From Blastocatellia bacterium (lineage in GTDB: Bacteria; Acidobacteriota; Blastocatellia; UBA7656; JADIYM01), in assembly GCA_016705245.1 (NCBI GenBank), contig JADIYM010000002.1, positions 452,146 through 516,145 on the forward strand: 64,000 nt of DNA. Direction: 5' to 3'. Positions 6,534 through 15,327 of this stretch are shown here, piece after piece (positions within the stretch are counted from its first letter, which is position 1; each line of letters begins with the position of its first letter). Under the pieces are notes generated by a model, which made no database searches, was not told where the DNA came from, and saw nothing but the letters and a program-made list of their open reading frames with translations. The translations under genes and the position numbers were made by a program.

Positions 6534-9188
6534 ATGACCACTTCGGCACCCGACGATTCTCCGGAGACCGCGCCTGAGCTACCGGAGGATGCATCGACAC
6601 CTGGCCAAGTGTGGCTCTTCGTCGAGCGAATCCGCACCCGTCTTGTCCGTTTTGCCGCGGATCGCCGCGTACGGATCGGCGTGCTGGTGGCGTTCGTCGT
6701 CCTGATGGGTTCGTTCGGACTCCTCTGGTTTCTATCCTCGCGATACATCGATTTGCGACTGGCCGTCGATTCCAGAGATGCACGCTCCGGGGTCTTTGCA
6801 GCGCCGCTGGTCCTGCGGCCTGGACAACCGCTCGAACGCGACGATCTCGTCACATACCTCGAACAACTCGGTTACGGTTCTGGAAGCACGGACGATACCG
6901 CCGGACTGGCCGGCCGATTCTCGGTCGCTGGAAACACCGTTACGGTTGAGCCTCTCGATCCGGAGGTAACCGGGACCGGCGAGTTCCCCGCCGTCACCGT
7001 GATCTTTTCGGGTAATGCAGGCATCGCGGAAATCCGCGACACACGGACTGATCGCGCGCTCGAGGCATGCACGCTCGAGCCGCTCGTGATCGCCTCGACG
7101 TACAACACGCGCGAGAAGCGGATGTTGGTCGAATACGACGCAATTCCGGCTACCCTTCGGACGGCGATCCTGACGACGGAAGATCGGCGGTTCTGGACCC
7201 ACCGAGGCGTCGATTACCGCGGAATTGCCCGCGCCATGCGAGAGAACTGGGGCGAACCCGACATCTCGCAGGGCGGATCGACGATCACGCAGCAGGTCGT
7301 CAAGAACGTCTTTCTCACGCCCGAAAGGACCTATACCCGCAAGATCAAGGAAGCGTGGCTCTCGTTCGTGCTCGAGTGGAAACTCGCGAAGACGCAGATT
7401 TTCGCGCTCTATTGCAACGAGGTCTATCTCGGTCAGCGCGGTCGTTACGCGATTCACGGATTCGCCGAAGCGTCTCGCGAGTACTTCGACAAAGAGCTTT
7501 CGGATCTAACGCTCGACGAGTCGGCCCTGCTGGCCGGAATCATCAATGCGCCAAGCACCAACTCGCCGTATCGACATCCCGATCGCGCGAAGGCCCGTCG
7601 AGACCTCGTGCTCGACATGCTGCTCGAGTCGGGTGCCATAACGGCCGAGCAGGTCGACATCGCCAAGGCTGCGCCGCTCGTGCTGCGGCCATTGTCGACG
7701 GAGGCGTCGTGGGTCGATTCTCCGTATTTCAGTGACTACGTGCAGGCATACCTCGAGGAGGTCTACAGCGATTCGCGGGCGAGCCTCGAACATACGTCGA
7801 TCTACACAACCGTTGACGTGAACCTGCAGCGCGCTGCGACTCGCGCCGTCGCAGCGCATGCTGAAAAGCTCGACGCCGTCTTTGCACGGAGCCGCCGCGC
7901 CATTCCACCCGGCACGGTTCAGGCCGCACTCGTTGCCATCAACCCGAAGACCGGAGCCGTCGTGGCGATGGTTGGAGGTCGCGACTATAACGCCAGCCAG
8001 TTCAACAGGGCCACGGATGCATCGCGGCAGCCCGGTTCGGTCTTCAAACCGTTCGTCTATTCGGCGGCACTCACCGGTCGAAAATACACGCCAGCGACGC
8101 TCGTCATGGATGCTCCCCAAATCTTCACGTATGGCAACGGGCAGACCTATGAGCCAGACAACTACGGTCAGTCCTACGCGAACAGGGATATTCCGCTCCG
8201 GGTCGCCTTCCGAAACTCGAAGAACGTCCCCACCGTCAACGTAGCCGTACATACCGGGCTCGACCAGATTGCCGGCCTTGCAGAACGCGCGGGACTGCCG
8301 AGGCCGGAACTTTACCCGTCGATGGCGCTCGGCGTCTCCGAGGCCACTCCACTCGAAATCGCGCAGGCCTACACTGCCTTCGTGAACGGAGGATCGTCGG
8401 TGGAACCGACACCCATTGCCTCGGATGCCGCAACGGTCGCGCCTCGGCAACTCGGGAATCCGATCGTCTTCACTCCGCAAGTAGCGTACGTGATGACGAA
8501 CATGATGGAGGACGTCGTCGCGAAGGGTACGGGTCGAAGTGTCCGCGCCCGAGGGTTCCGAGGAGCGGTGGCGGGCAAGACGGGCACGTCGCGCGACGGA
8601 TGGTTCGTGGGATACACCCCCAACCTCGTGTGCGTTGTATGGGTTGGATTCGACGACAACCAGCAGCTCGGATTGACCGGAGCCGAGTCTGCACTGCCGA
8701 TCTGGACGGAATTCATGAAGGACGCCATCGCGTTTCGACCCGAGCTCGGCGGTTCGCAATTCGAGCGCCCGTCCGGTGTATCGTCGATCGAAATCTGCGC
8801 CGAGTCCGGATACCGACCGAGTGAGTACTGCCTTTCAACCTATGAAGAAGTCTTCCTGGCGGGCACGGAACCAATTGTCGTGTGCGAAACCCACACCAAT
8901 GGTATGGAAGGTGTGCCGATGTTCGACGAGTTCGGCAATCCCCTCGATCCCCTGCTCGAGCCCGAACCGGAGCGCGATCCCGAAGACCGGACGGTCGGCC
9001 CTGAGGACCTCGAGCCACCTGAACCCGGCAAAATCGTGATGCCAGTGGCACCTGTCCAGGCGCCACCGAAAAGCGGATGGCCTTCCGGCCGGACTCCGCG
9101 AACCCGGAAGCGCGCGCAGGCCGTTCCCGACACGGAGCCGGTGCCAACCCCGGCACCGCCGGAAGTGGTGGTTCCCCCGCCTCGATGA
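6534..9188 (+). CDS. Bifunctional class A penicillin-binding protein (PBP1b/1a type)
   Basis: This membrane-anchored enzyme polymerises glycan strands and cross-links peptides in the periplasm. It has 884 residues with a single span at ~43-66. A UB2H-like module (ARSGVFAAPLVLRPG ... LEQLGYGSG) follows, as in PBP1B. The family 51 glycosyltransferase part has TTEDRRFWTHRGVD with its catalytic Glu and GGSTITQQ. The transpeptidase part has the serine motif S-R-Q-P-G-S-V-F-K (SxxK), SKN (SxN) and KTGTS (KTG). A Pro/Glu-rich tail of ~80 residues ends the protein. GGGGCGGAAGCG before the ATG gives a usable ribosome site. Confidence 0.95.
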   Translation: MTTSAPDDSPETAPELPEDASTPGQVWLFVERIRTRLVRFAADRRVRIGVLVAFVVLMGSFGLLWFLSSRYIDLRLAVDSRDARSGVFAAPLVLRPGQPLERDDLVTYLEQLGYGSGSTDDTAGLAGRFSVAGNTVTVEPLDPEVTGTGEFPAVTVIFSGNAGIAEIRDTRTDRALEACTLEPLVIASTYNTREKRMLVEYDAIPATLRTAILTTEDRRFWTHRGVDYRGIARAMRENWGEPDISQGGSTITQQVVKNVFLTPERTYTRKIKEAWLSFVLEWKLAKTQIFALYCNEVYLGQRGRYAIHGFAEASREYFDKELSDLTLDESALLAGIINAPSTNSPYRHPDRAKARRDLVLDMLLESGAITAEQVDIAKAAPLVLRPLSTEASWVDSPYFSDYVQAYLEEVYSDSRASLEHTSIYTTVDVNLQRAATRAVAAHAEKLDAVFARSRRAIPPGTVQAALVAINPKTGAVVAMVGGRDYNASQFNRATDASRQPGSVFKPFVYSAALTGRKYTPATLVMDAPQIFTYGNGQTYEPDNYGQSYANRDIPLRVAFRNSKNVPTVNVAVHTGLDQIAGLAERAGLPRPELYPSMALGVSEATPLEIAQAYTAFVNGGSSVEPTPIASDAATVAPRQLGNPIVFTPQVAYVMTNMMEDVVAKGTGRSVRARGFRGAVAGKTGTSRDGWFVGYTPNLVCVVWVGFDDNQQLGLTGAESALPIWTEFMKDAIAFRPELGGSQFERPSGVSSIEICAESGYRPSEYCLSTYEEVFLAGTEPIVVCETHTNGMEGVPMFDEFGNPLDPLLEPEPERDPEDRTVGPEDLEPPEPGKIVMPVAPVQAPPKSGWPSGRTPRTRKRAQAVPDTEPVPTPAPPEVVVPPPR

Positions 9189-9477
9189 TCTCGCCCGGAG
9201 CAATGGACGCACGGTCCGATTCACGACCGAAATCGATGTATCGAATCCGTACGTGTTATCGCCCGACGGAGACTCGTTGGCGGTCAATTGCGCGACGAGC
9301 TTAAATAGAGGCCTCGTGCCGAACCGTCCGGACTATCCACAAAATAGGGAGTTACGCCTGTTCCGCTGTCGTGGGGAGCTATTGGAACGATCGTTGCGTT
9401 CTAGAGCGATGGAGGACGCGAGGCCAAAATGCAGGCGTCGCCGACAAGTACGGGTCACGAACGCGGAGCACGAAATC

Positions 9478-9741
9478 ATGGCTCTAGTCGAAGCATTCCT
9501 GATCTTCAGTTTTCTGTTCGTTCTGGGAATCGCCCTTCTGTTTTGGGCATTCCAGGCTTCGAGCGGCCTGATTCGACACGTGCGAACGAGATTCAGCCGC
9601 ACGGCCACTTTCGCCCGGACACGTACTCTCGAGGTGCATTCACATGGCACGAACCTGGTCCAGGCACTCTCGCACCGATCAGGCTTGATGCCGCTCGCGC
9701 ATCAGCGTGGCTCGTCGGCGCGCCGGACGGCGCTCCACTAG
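9478..9741 (+). CDS. Small single-span membrane protein
   Basis: An 87-residue frame starts at the ATG 9478 with GGAG about 9 nt upstream. Residues ~4-31 form a strong membrane segment (LIFSFLFVLGIALLFWAFQ). The remainder is basic and low in acidic residues (HVRTRFSRTATFARTRT), which would favour a cytosolic C-terminus. I do not recognise a family. It ends 3 nt before a small acidic protein, which suggests co-transcription. The tail has unusual composition and could be a chance extension, so I am only moderately sure. The 289 bp before it (9189-9477) hold nothing I can assign. Confidence 0.4.
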   Translation: MALVEAFLIFSFLFVLGIALLFWAFQASSGLIRHVRTRFSRTATFARTRTLEVHSHGTNLVQALSHRSGLMPLAHQRGSSARRTALH

Positions 9742-9744
9742 AGA

Positions 9745-9939
9745 ATGGACATGAACATGCCAGATGACGAAACACCGGACGATTCAATTCCCGGGAAGGA
9801 CCCGAAGAAACCCGTCCGCTCGATTCCCGAGAAATTCGCAATTTTCATGGACGACCTCGCAACCCAGGATAACGACGACCTCTCGCTCATCCTCGGTCTC
9901 GCCGACCCGAACGACGAAGACGAACCGGCGAAGTCGTAG
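9745..9939 (+). CDS. Small acidic protein of unknown function
   Basis: This frame has 64 residues and three candidate starts (ATG at 9745, 9751 and 9757). It begins Asp/Pro-rich (MPDDETPDDSIPGKDPKK) and continues with an amphipathic helix (EKFAIFMDDLATQ) and a second short helix (LSLILGLADP). It has no Cys, signal peptide or span. Codon use resembles neighbouring genes. It follows the small membrane protein closely, and the basic tail of that protein and the acidic character of this one could pair, but that is speculation. Confidence 0.45.
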   Translation: MDMNMPDDETPDDSIPGKDPKKPVRSIPEKFAIFMDDLATQDNDDLSLILGLADPNDEDEPAKS

Positions 9940-9966
9940 CTTCGCAGCAGGACTCCGGTGACCCGA

Positions 9967-10242
9967 TCACGAGGTTCCTGCGCGGTATGCGACAACGGCA
10001 ACGATCACGAGCGCAATGAAGATTGCGACCAAGCCCCAGAGAATCGCCGACAGCCAGACTGGCGGATCAGACCAGATGCTGCGCCTCCGTGCCTGCGACG
10101 GGTCCTTCAGCTTCATGAAGCGCTTCTTGCAAGCGCTGCAGCGGTACGGATAGATACCGACGGAACCCAGCAAGACCAGTTCGATCGGACCCTTTCGCCG
10201 TGACCGATGAACTCGAGTTTCTCCGCAAGCAGGGCAATTCAT
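9967..10242 (-). CDS. Zinc-ribbon membrane protein
   Basis: A 91-residue protein starts at the ATG 10240-10242. The longer open frame reaching into polA is only a shadow. Residues 3-6 (CPAC) and 35-38 (CSAC) form a zinc ribbon, with a KRFMKL stretch after it. Residues ~62-87 are a single membrane span (WLSAILWGLVAIFIALVIV). Such ribbon-plus-span proteins are common and mostly uncharacterised. It is divergent from polA with a 78-bp gap and convergent with the acidic small protein. Confidence 0.7.
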   Translation of the reverse strand: MNCPACGETRVHRSRRKGPIELVLLGSVGIYPYRCSACKKRFMKLKDPSQARRRSIWSDPPVWLSAILWGLVAIFIALVIVAVVAYRAGTS

Positions 10243-10305
10243 GGTGGTTCGATATGGGCCGGAGCGGCGACCCTTGCCGCGCGATGACCGGCCGTCGGCG
10301 GAGTG

Positions 10306-10311
10306 TACAAT
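10306..10311 (+). promoter_or_regulatory. -10-like hexamer for polA (possible leaderless start)
   Basis: TACAAT ends 9 nt before the polA ATG at 10321, and no ribosome site lies between. A transcript from this box would begin at or next to the start codon. No good -35 is seen at 16-18 bp upstream. Confidence 0.35.
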
Positions 10312-10320
10312 ACCGCCGCC

Positions 10321-13044
10321 ATGACCGACACCAACGAAGCGCTTTATCTGGTCGACGGAATGTCGCACATCTTCCGGGCCTACTACGCCATCCGTGGACT
10401 CTCGACCTCGGCCGGACTCGCAACGAACTCTGTCTACGGCTTCACGATGATGTTGCGAAAACTTATCGCGCAGGAGAAGCCGAAGTATCTTGGCATCGTG
10501 CTCGACAGTGCCGAACCGACCTTTCGCCACGAGTCGTATGCCGAATACAAGGCCACGCGTGGACTGATGCCGGATGATCTCGCCGCGCAGATTCCATACA
10601 TATTGAGGGTCTGCGAGGTTTTTCGACTTCCGGTGATCAGGGTTCCCGGTTTCGAGGCCGACGACCTGATCGGCACTCTTGCCCGAATGGCCGAAGCGGC
10701 CGGCGTTCCTTCGGTCATCGTTTCGCAGGACAAAGACCTCTGTCAGCTCGTGACCGATCGAATCACGATCATGCGCGAAGAGCGGGATCGGACGGTTACG
10801 AGGGTTGACCGGAACGGCGTCATCCAGCGAATGGGTGTTCCGCCTGAGCAGATCGTCGATCTTCTCGGCCTTCAGGGCGACGCATCCGACAATATTCCTG
10901 GCGCTCCCGGCATTGGCGAAAAAGGTGCGCTCCAGCTCCTCGAGCAGTTCGGTTCGATCGAAGCCGCGCTGGCCGGTTGGGAGTCCGTCACTCGCAAGTC
11001 CTATCGCGAGTCGCTGCGCGACAACGTCGACATCATCCGCCTCTCGCGTGAGCTGGCAACGATAAAGATCGATTGTCCAATCGATCTCGATCTCGAGGCG
11101 CTCGAGCTCTCGGAACCGGATGCCGCCGCCGCGCACGCGCTCTTTGCCGAGCTCGAGATCAACTCGCTCGCCAAGGAGTTCGCGAAGGCCGCAGGCGGAG
11201 CGACGGCGCCAACGGCTCCCGCCGCGCCTTCGCCGTCGCGCGCCTACTCGGTGGCCCGTGATGCCGCGTCTATCGAACGCGCAATCGCCGCCGCCGCCGC
11301 CGCGGGGCGTTTCGGATTTGCGGTGGCTCCGCCGGTCCCCGGTCGCGTGCCGGGAATCGCAATCAGTTTCGCAGCCGGATCGGGAGTGTTTCTGGACTTT
11401 CATGACGCTGCGGACGCCGGTGCATCACTCGCTGCATTCGCGGAAGTCCTCAACAACGACGCCGTCGAGAAAGTCGTCCACGATGCCAAAGTGGCGCTCC
11501 ACGCGCTCAATCGAGCTCACGAGGAGCTGAATCCCGATCGAAAGGCCGACGTGATTCGCGCTGTGACGACGTGCGGCACACGGTATCCGTGGAACGGCGG
11601 CGTTCGAATTCGCCCGATCACGGAGGACACGTTGCTTGCCGCATACCTGCTCGACCCGAACCGGGGCAAATACCCGATCGCGGACATTGCCCGCGATGTG
11701 CTCGGCATCGAGACGAGGACTCCTGCCGACGGGATCGATGCCGACGTCGCCCAGACGCTCGCCGAAGCGGACGTGACGCTGCAGCTTGCGGCAGAGCTCC
11801 GACAGCGCATCAGAGCCAAGGAACTCGTCGACGTCTACGAGAAACTCGAATTGCCGCTCATTGAGTTGCTATACGAGATCGAGCGCATCGGGCTGCGCCT
11901 CGACCCGGCGGCGCTCGAGGATACCGGCAAGCTGATGGACGTCGAAATGGCCCGGTTGGCGGAGAAGATCTATGAGCTCGCCGGCGAGACGTTCAACATC
12001 AACAGTCCATCGCAACTCGGAGAAGTCCTCGAGCGACTGAACTTTCCGATGAAGCGGCGGACGGCGACCGGGAAGATCTCGACGAGCAAGGACATCCTCG
12101 AAGAGCTTGCGAACGAGTTCGAACTGCCACGCCTCGTCATCGAGTACCGGGAGCTGGCAAAGCTCAAGGGCACGTACGTCGATGCGCTGCCGCTCGCCAT
12201 TGACGCGACGACGGGCCGGGTTCACACCTCGCTCAACCAGGCTGGGGCGGCGACCGGGCGTCTCTCGTCGTCGAACCCGAATCTCCAGAACATTCCTGTT
12301 CGAACCGAGGCCGGAAGAGCCATTCGCCGCGCATTCGTCGCGCCCGATGGCTGCGAGTTCGTGTCGGTCGACTATTCGCAGATCGAACTTCGCGTGCTGG
12401 CCCACATCGCGGAAGACGAGCGGATGCGGGAAGCGTTCCGGGAGGGCGAGGACATCCACGCCGCAACCGCCCGCGAGGTTTTTGGTGCGACCACCCTCGC
12501 CGACGAGAAAGAAAAGCGCCGTCTTGCAAAGATCGTGAACTTCGCAATCGCCTATGGCGTCGGAGCGTTCGGTCTCGCGCAGCGGACGGGCCTCTCGCGC
12601 AAGCAGGCGAAGGAGGCCATCGAGCGATACTTCGCGTCGTTCACCGGCGTACGGAAGTACATGGACGAAACCCCCGAGCGAGCCCGCGACACGGGTGACG
12701 TGCGGACGCTGTTCGGGAGACTTCGCCAGATTCCCGACATCGACAACAAGAACCACAACCTTCGCGCGCGCGCCGAACGCGAAGCCATCAACATGCCAAT
12801 TCAGGGAACCGCGGCGGACCTGATGAAACTCGCGATGATCGCCGCCAGGGAGACGCTGGCGTCATCCGATCTCAAGGCCCGCGTCGTCATGCAGGTTCAC
12901 GACGAACTGCTCGTCGAGGCAGCACGGGACGACGTCGAGGCGGCTGAGACTCTGCTCCGGAAGGCCATGGAGGGCGCGTACGAGCTGGCGGTCCCCCTCG
13001 TCGTCGATGTGGGCTCCGGTCCGAACTGGATGGAAGCGAAGTAG
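10321..13044 (+). CDS. polA: DNA polymerase I
   Basis: Pol I fills gaps and removes RNA primers. The start chosen is the ATG at 10321 (907 residues). The 5'-3' exonuclease domain takes residues ~1-290 (GDASDNIPGAPGIGEKGA helix-hairpin). The polymerase domain fills the C-terminal ~400 residues, with motif A (SVDYSQIELRVLAHI), motif B (RRLAKIVNFAIAYGVGAFG) and motif C (MQVHDELLVEA). In the middle domain the proofreading metal ligands look lost: the Asp-x-Glu of Exo I is absent (FGFAVAPPV instead) and the Exo II Asp is not seen in VVHDAKVALHAL. Only the Exo III Asp (EADVTLQL) remains, so it is probably a non-proofreading Pol I like Taq polymerase. Confidence 0.95.
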   Translation: MTDTNEALYLVDGMSHIFRAYYAIRGLSTSAGLATNSVYGFTMMLRKLIAQEKPKYLGIVLDSAEPTFRHESYAEYKATRGLMPDDLAAQIPYILRVCEVFRLPVIRVPGFEADDLIGTLARMAEAAGVPSVIVSQDKDLCQLVTDRITIMREERDRTVTRVDRNGVIQRMGVPPEQIVDLLGLQGDASDNIPGAPGIGEKGALQLLEQFGSIEAALAGWESVTRKSYRESLRDNVDIIRLSRELATIKIDCPIDLDLEALELSEPDAAAAHALFAELEINSLAKEFAKAAGGATAPTAPAAPSPSRAYSVARDAASIERAIAAAAAAGRFGFAVAPPVPGRVPGIAISFAAGSGVFLDFHDAADAGASLAAFAEVLNNDAVEKVVHDAKVALHALNRAHEELNPDRKADVIRAVTTCGTRYPWNGGVRIRPITEDTLLAAYLLDPNRGKYPIADIARDVLGIETRTPADGIDADVAQTLAEADVTLQLAAELRQRIRAKELVDVYEKLELPLIELLYEIERIGLRLDPAALEDTGKLMDVEMARLAEKIYELAGETFNINSPSQLGEVLERLNFPMKRRTATGKISTSKDILEELANEFELPRLVIEYRELAKLKGTYVDALPLAIDATTGRVHTSLNQAGAATGRLSSSNPNLQNIPVRTEAGRAIRRAFVAPDGCEFVSVDYSQIELRVLAHIAEDERMREAFREGEDIHAATAREVFGATTLADEKEKRRLAKIVNFAIAYGVGAFGLAQRTGLSRKQAKEAIERYFASFTGVRKYMDETPERARDTGDVRTLFGRLRQIPDIDNKNHNLRARAEREAINMPIQGTAADLMKLAMIAARETLASSDLKARVVMQVHDELLVEAARDDVEAAETLLRKAMEGAYELAVPLVVDVGSGPNWMEAK

Positions 13045-13065
13045 CGCAGCCTCGCGAGACGATCG

Positions 13066-15150
13066 TCAGAATTCGGTTCGGAACCGGTGCGCCAGCTGCG
13101 CAAGCCGGTAATCGTCCCACGATCCGGTCAGGCTGTACCGATCGCCAGAGAGGACATAAGCGTCGACCTGTTTCGATCCACATTTCGGACAGGCGGAGAG
13201 AACACCGTTAGCAGGAGCATCGCACGAATTGCAGAACGTGAACTCGGGCGCAAAGACGACGGCGCCGACGCCGGTTTGGTAGAAGCCCTGAGAGACGAGC
13301 AATGCTACCTGCTCGGCGGTCGGCGCTGTCGATTCGAACCAGACCTCGGAACTCGCATTCAATAGACCGGGAACGTGCAGCGACCCTTCGGCCTTCAGTC
13401 GATCGAGCGGCGCCAGCGGCGCTGTCGGTGCGAGCTTGCATCCCGGCGTGTAGCTGGCGTCGGAGGCGTCGGCATTGCTTCGCATGGCGTCGGCAGCCGA
13501 TTTGCCGAAGAAGCGGAGATCCAGACGCGCGCGTCGACTCGACGCCGCCAGGTCCGATGTCTCGCTGAGAAGGAATCGAACGCGATGCTTGTCCGACAGC
13601 CGCTCGATTTCACGGCTCAGGTGCCCCATCACGCGCCGGCCGAATTCGAGCGATACGGTGCTCTCGTGAAGCGGCGAGCCGACGACAGCGCGAGCCAGTT
13701 CGTTGAGTCCTACCGGAGCTATCGGGTGCGACGTCCATCCGAGCCTGAGGAAAGGCTTGCCGCCAACGGTCATCGCGAGCAGCGACAGTGGCCCGTGCTC
13801 GCCGCGCGCGAGAAGCTTTTCGAGGAAGACCCGCTTCTCGAGATGCGCCTGGGCCGCCGCCTCCATGACACGAGTCAACTCCTCGAAGACACGGACCTGG
13901 TCGCCGCCGGCAAGGTAGCCAACTCGAGGCAGGTTGATCGCCACGGTGGCAAGCGCCGCCGAACGCCAGTTGTCAGTCTCGGTTTTCGCTATCGCGTTGA
14001 CGTCCGCGACGCCGAATCGCTCAAAGAACGCGGACTCTCCGTCGCGGTCGAAGGCAATCGTCAGTCCGCCACGCTCCGTCGCCACGCGGCTTGCGAGATC
14101 GAGGACGGCACGATATCCGGCTCGTTCCGTGAACCTCGACGTGACGTGCAGGATGGCTCGCGGCGAGACGAAAGGTCTGCGTCGCGCATCGCCGGCCAGA
14201 CAGGCCTCGAAATACGCGCGAAGGAATCGGTGCGCCGTCTCGGTGTACTCGCTGTACGTACGGTTGAGCTTTTCGCCTCCGGGTCCGATCGCCGGCCGGG
14301 ACGCCAGATCTTCCGGAGCGCGCCAGTCGAGATGCACGTCGCACGAGATCGCCTGTCCGCCACGTGCGACAGCCGGCGACGAGAGCTCGTGGAGCAGCAT
14401 CTCCGCGAGCTGGAGCAGGTCTCGATGCGACAGGTCTTCGATAAACGGCGCGAGCCCGAAGTTGAGGCTGTCCCACACGATCGGCCCCGACACGTAGCCC
14501 TGGAGCGCGGCCGTGAATTTGACGATGTGCGAGATGAGGACTTCCGGTCGCCGAGCCGGCGCCGCGCTCGCAAAACCCTTCGGAAGCAGGACGCCGTGCC
14601 GCTTCACGTGATCGACCGAGCACGTCAGCGAGTATGGCCGGTCGATCGAGCCAAGGTGCAGTATGTGAATGTCGCCAACGAGGTGCGCATTGGCCGAGGC
14701 CTCGGAGAGTACCGACACGATGGCGAACTCGCGCTTGATCGCCTCCGCGAGATGAAGGCTCGTTCCCTCAGGACCGTGGGGACGTCCGACGTCATCGCGC
14801 CGCGAGCCGTGCATGAGGCGATCCACGTCGTACAGCGGAACACCGAGCCTCGAGTGCGCGCGATAGGCATCCTCCATCCCGTACTCGAGGAGCTTGGCGT
14901 CGACGAGACCCCGGATCACCGACGAGCTAAGCGTCCGCAGCCCCACCCTCTCGATGAAACTTCGAATCTCGACGCTTAGCTGCTGAGCGCGATCGCGATC
15001 GAGGTGCGCCTCGCGAATGAGCGTTTCGATGATGCGGCTCGAATCGAAAAGGGCAACGTCCTCGTCGCTCCGCCGAACGAGGAGTTCAAGTTCGACCGAA
15101 TCGCCCACGGAAAGGGCCTGATCGGTCGTAGAGGGCCGCTCGGAATCCAT
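13066..15150 (-). CDS. Divergent anaerobic ribonucleotide reductase (NrdD-like) protein
   Basis: I take the ATG at 15148-15150 (694 residues); the frame is open further upstream but there the metK promoter overlaps it. Residues ~20-110 are an ATP-cone. The core shows NrdD landmarks: HLAEAI near 133, GDIHIL near 159, a Cys at 177, GGQAISCDVHLDW near 265 and INLPRVGYLAGG near 405. The C-terminal zinc ribbon is Cys640/643/654/657. Two features are off: the finger-loop Cys expected shortly before INLPR is absent (TETDNWRSAALATVA), and the R-V-x-G-Y glycyl-radical motif reads SLTGSW with a candidate Gly676. No NrdG activase is nearby. It may be a degenerate class III reductase or a relative with another role. 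Confidence 0.7.
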   Translation of the reverse strand: MDSERPSTTDQALSVGDSVELELLVRRSDEDVALFDSSRIIETLIREAHLDRDRAQQLSVEIRSFIERVGLRTLSSSVIRGLVDAKLLEYGMEDAYRAHSRLGVPLYDVDRLMHGSRRDDVGRPHGPEGTSLHLAEAIKREFAIVSVLSEASANAHLVGDIHILHLGSIDRPYSLTCSVDHVKRHGVLLPKGFASAAPARRPEVLISHIVKFTAALQGYVSGPIVWDSLNFGLAPFIEDLSHRDLLQLAEMLLHELSSPAVARGGQAISCDVHLDWRAPEDLASRPAIGPGGEKLNRTYSEYTETAHRFLRAYFEACLAGDARRRPFVSPRAILHVTSRFTERAGYRAVLDLASRVATERGGLTIAFDRDGESAFFERFGVADVNAIAKTETDNWRSAALATVAINLPRVGYLAGGDQVRVFEELTRVMEAAAQAHLEKRVFLEKLLARGEHGPLSLLAMTVGGKPFLRLGWTSHPIAPVGLNELARAVVGSPLHESTVSLEFGRRVMGHLSREIERLSDKHRVRFLLSETSDLAASSRRARLDLRFFGKSAADAMRSNADASDASYTPGCKLAPTAPLAPLDRLKAEGSLHVPGLLNASSEVWFESTAPTAEQVALLVSQGFYQTGVGAVVFAPEFTFCNSCDAPANGVLSACPKCGSKQVDAYVLSGDRYSLTGSWDDYRLAQLAHRFRTEF

Positions 15151-15157
15151 CCGGCAG

Positions 15158-15163
15158 ACAATA
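15158..15163 (-). promoter_or_regulatory. -10-like hexamer before the NrdD-like gene
   Basis: On the minus strand TATTGT ends 7 nt before the ATG at 15150, with no ribosome site between, matching the spacing seen at polA and other genes in the window. Confidence 0.3.
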
Positions 15164-15207
15164 CCGATGCGGGAAATCGGGCGCAAGGAGCCGTCGGATT
15201 GCGTTCC

Positions 15208-15236
15208 TTGACGGTCCATGGGGCGTGTGCTACGCT
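15208..15236 (+). promoter_or_regulatory. Sigma-70-type promoter for metK
   Basis: TTGACG (15208-15213) and TACGCT (15231-15236) are separated by 17 bp, a good housekeeping promoter. Transcription from here gives a leader of about 85 nt before the metK GTG. The leader includes GGGC-T6-GGGTTGCCC, a small stem, but I see no known SAM riboswitch consensus. Confidence 0.6.
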
Positions 15237-15327
15237 GGCGGGCTTTTTTGGGTTGCCCATAGCTTTCTGTAGTTACGGGAAGCCTCTGCGCATAGGGATA
15301 TCCAGCACGAATGGAGGCCATTTGGAA

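Noticed and set aside
10243..11403. Long minus frame opposite polA joined to the zinc-ribbon gene
   Set aside because: Only the last 91 residues look like a protein; the rest is the reverse of polA.
13375..14979. 534-codon plus frame opposite the NrdD-like gene
   Set aside because: It is a GC-rich shadow with Arg/Glu bias and no motif; the minus-strand protein has clear domains.
15237..15327. SAM riboswitch in the metK leader
   Set aside because: No match to the SAM-I, SAM-II or SAM-IV cores I know; kept only as a leader of interest.
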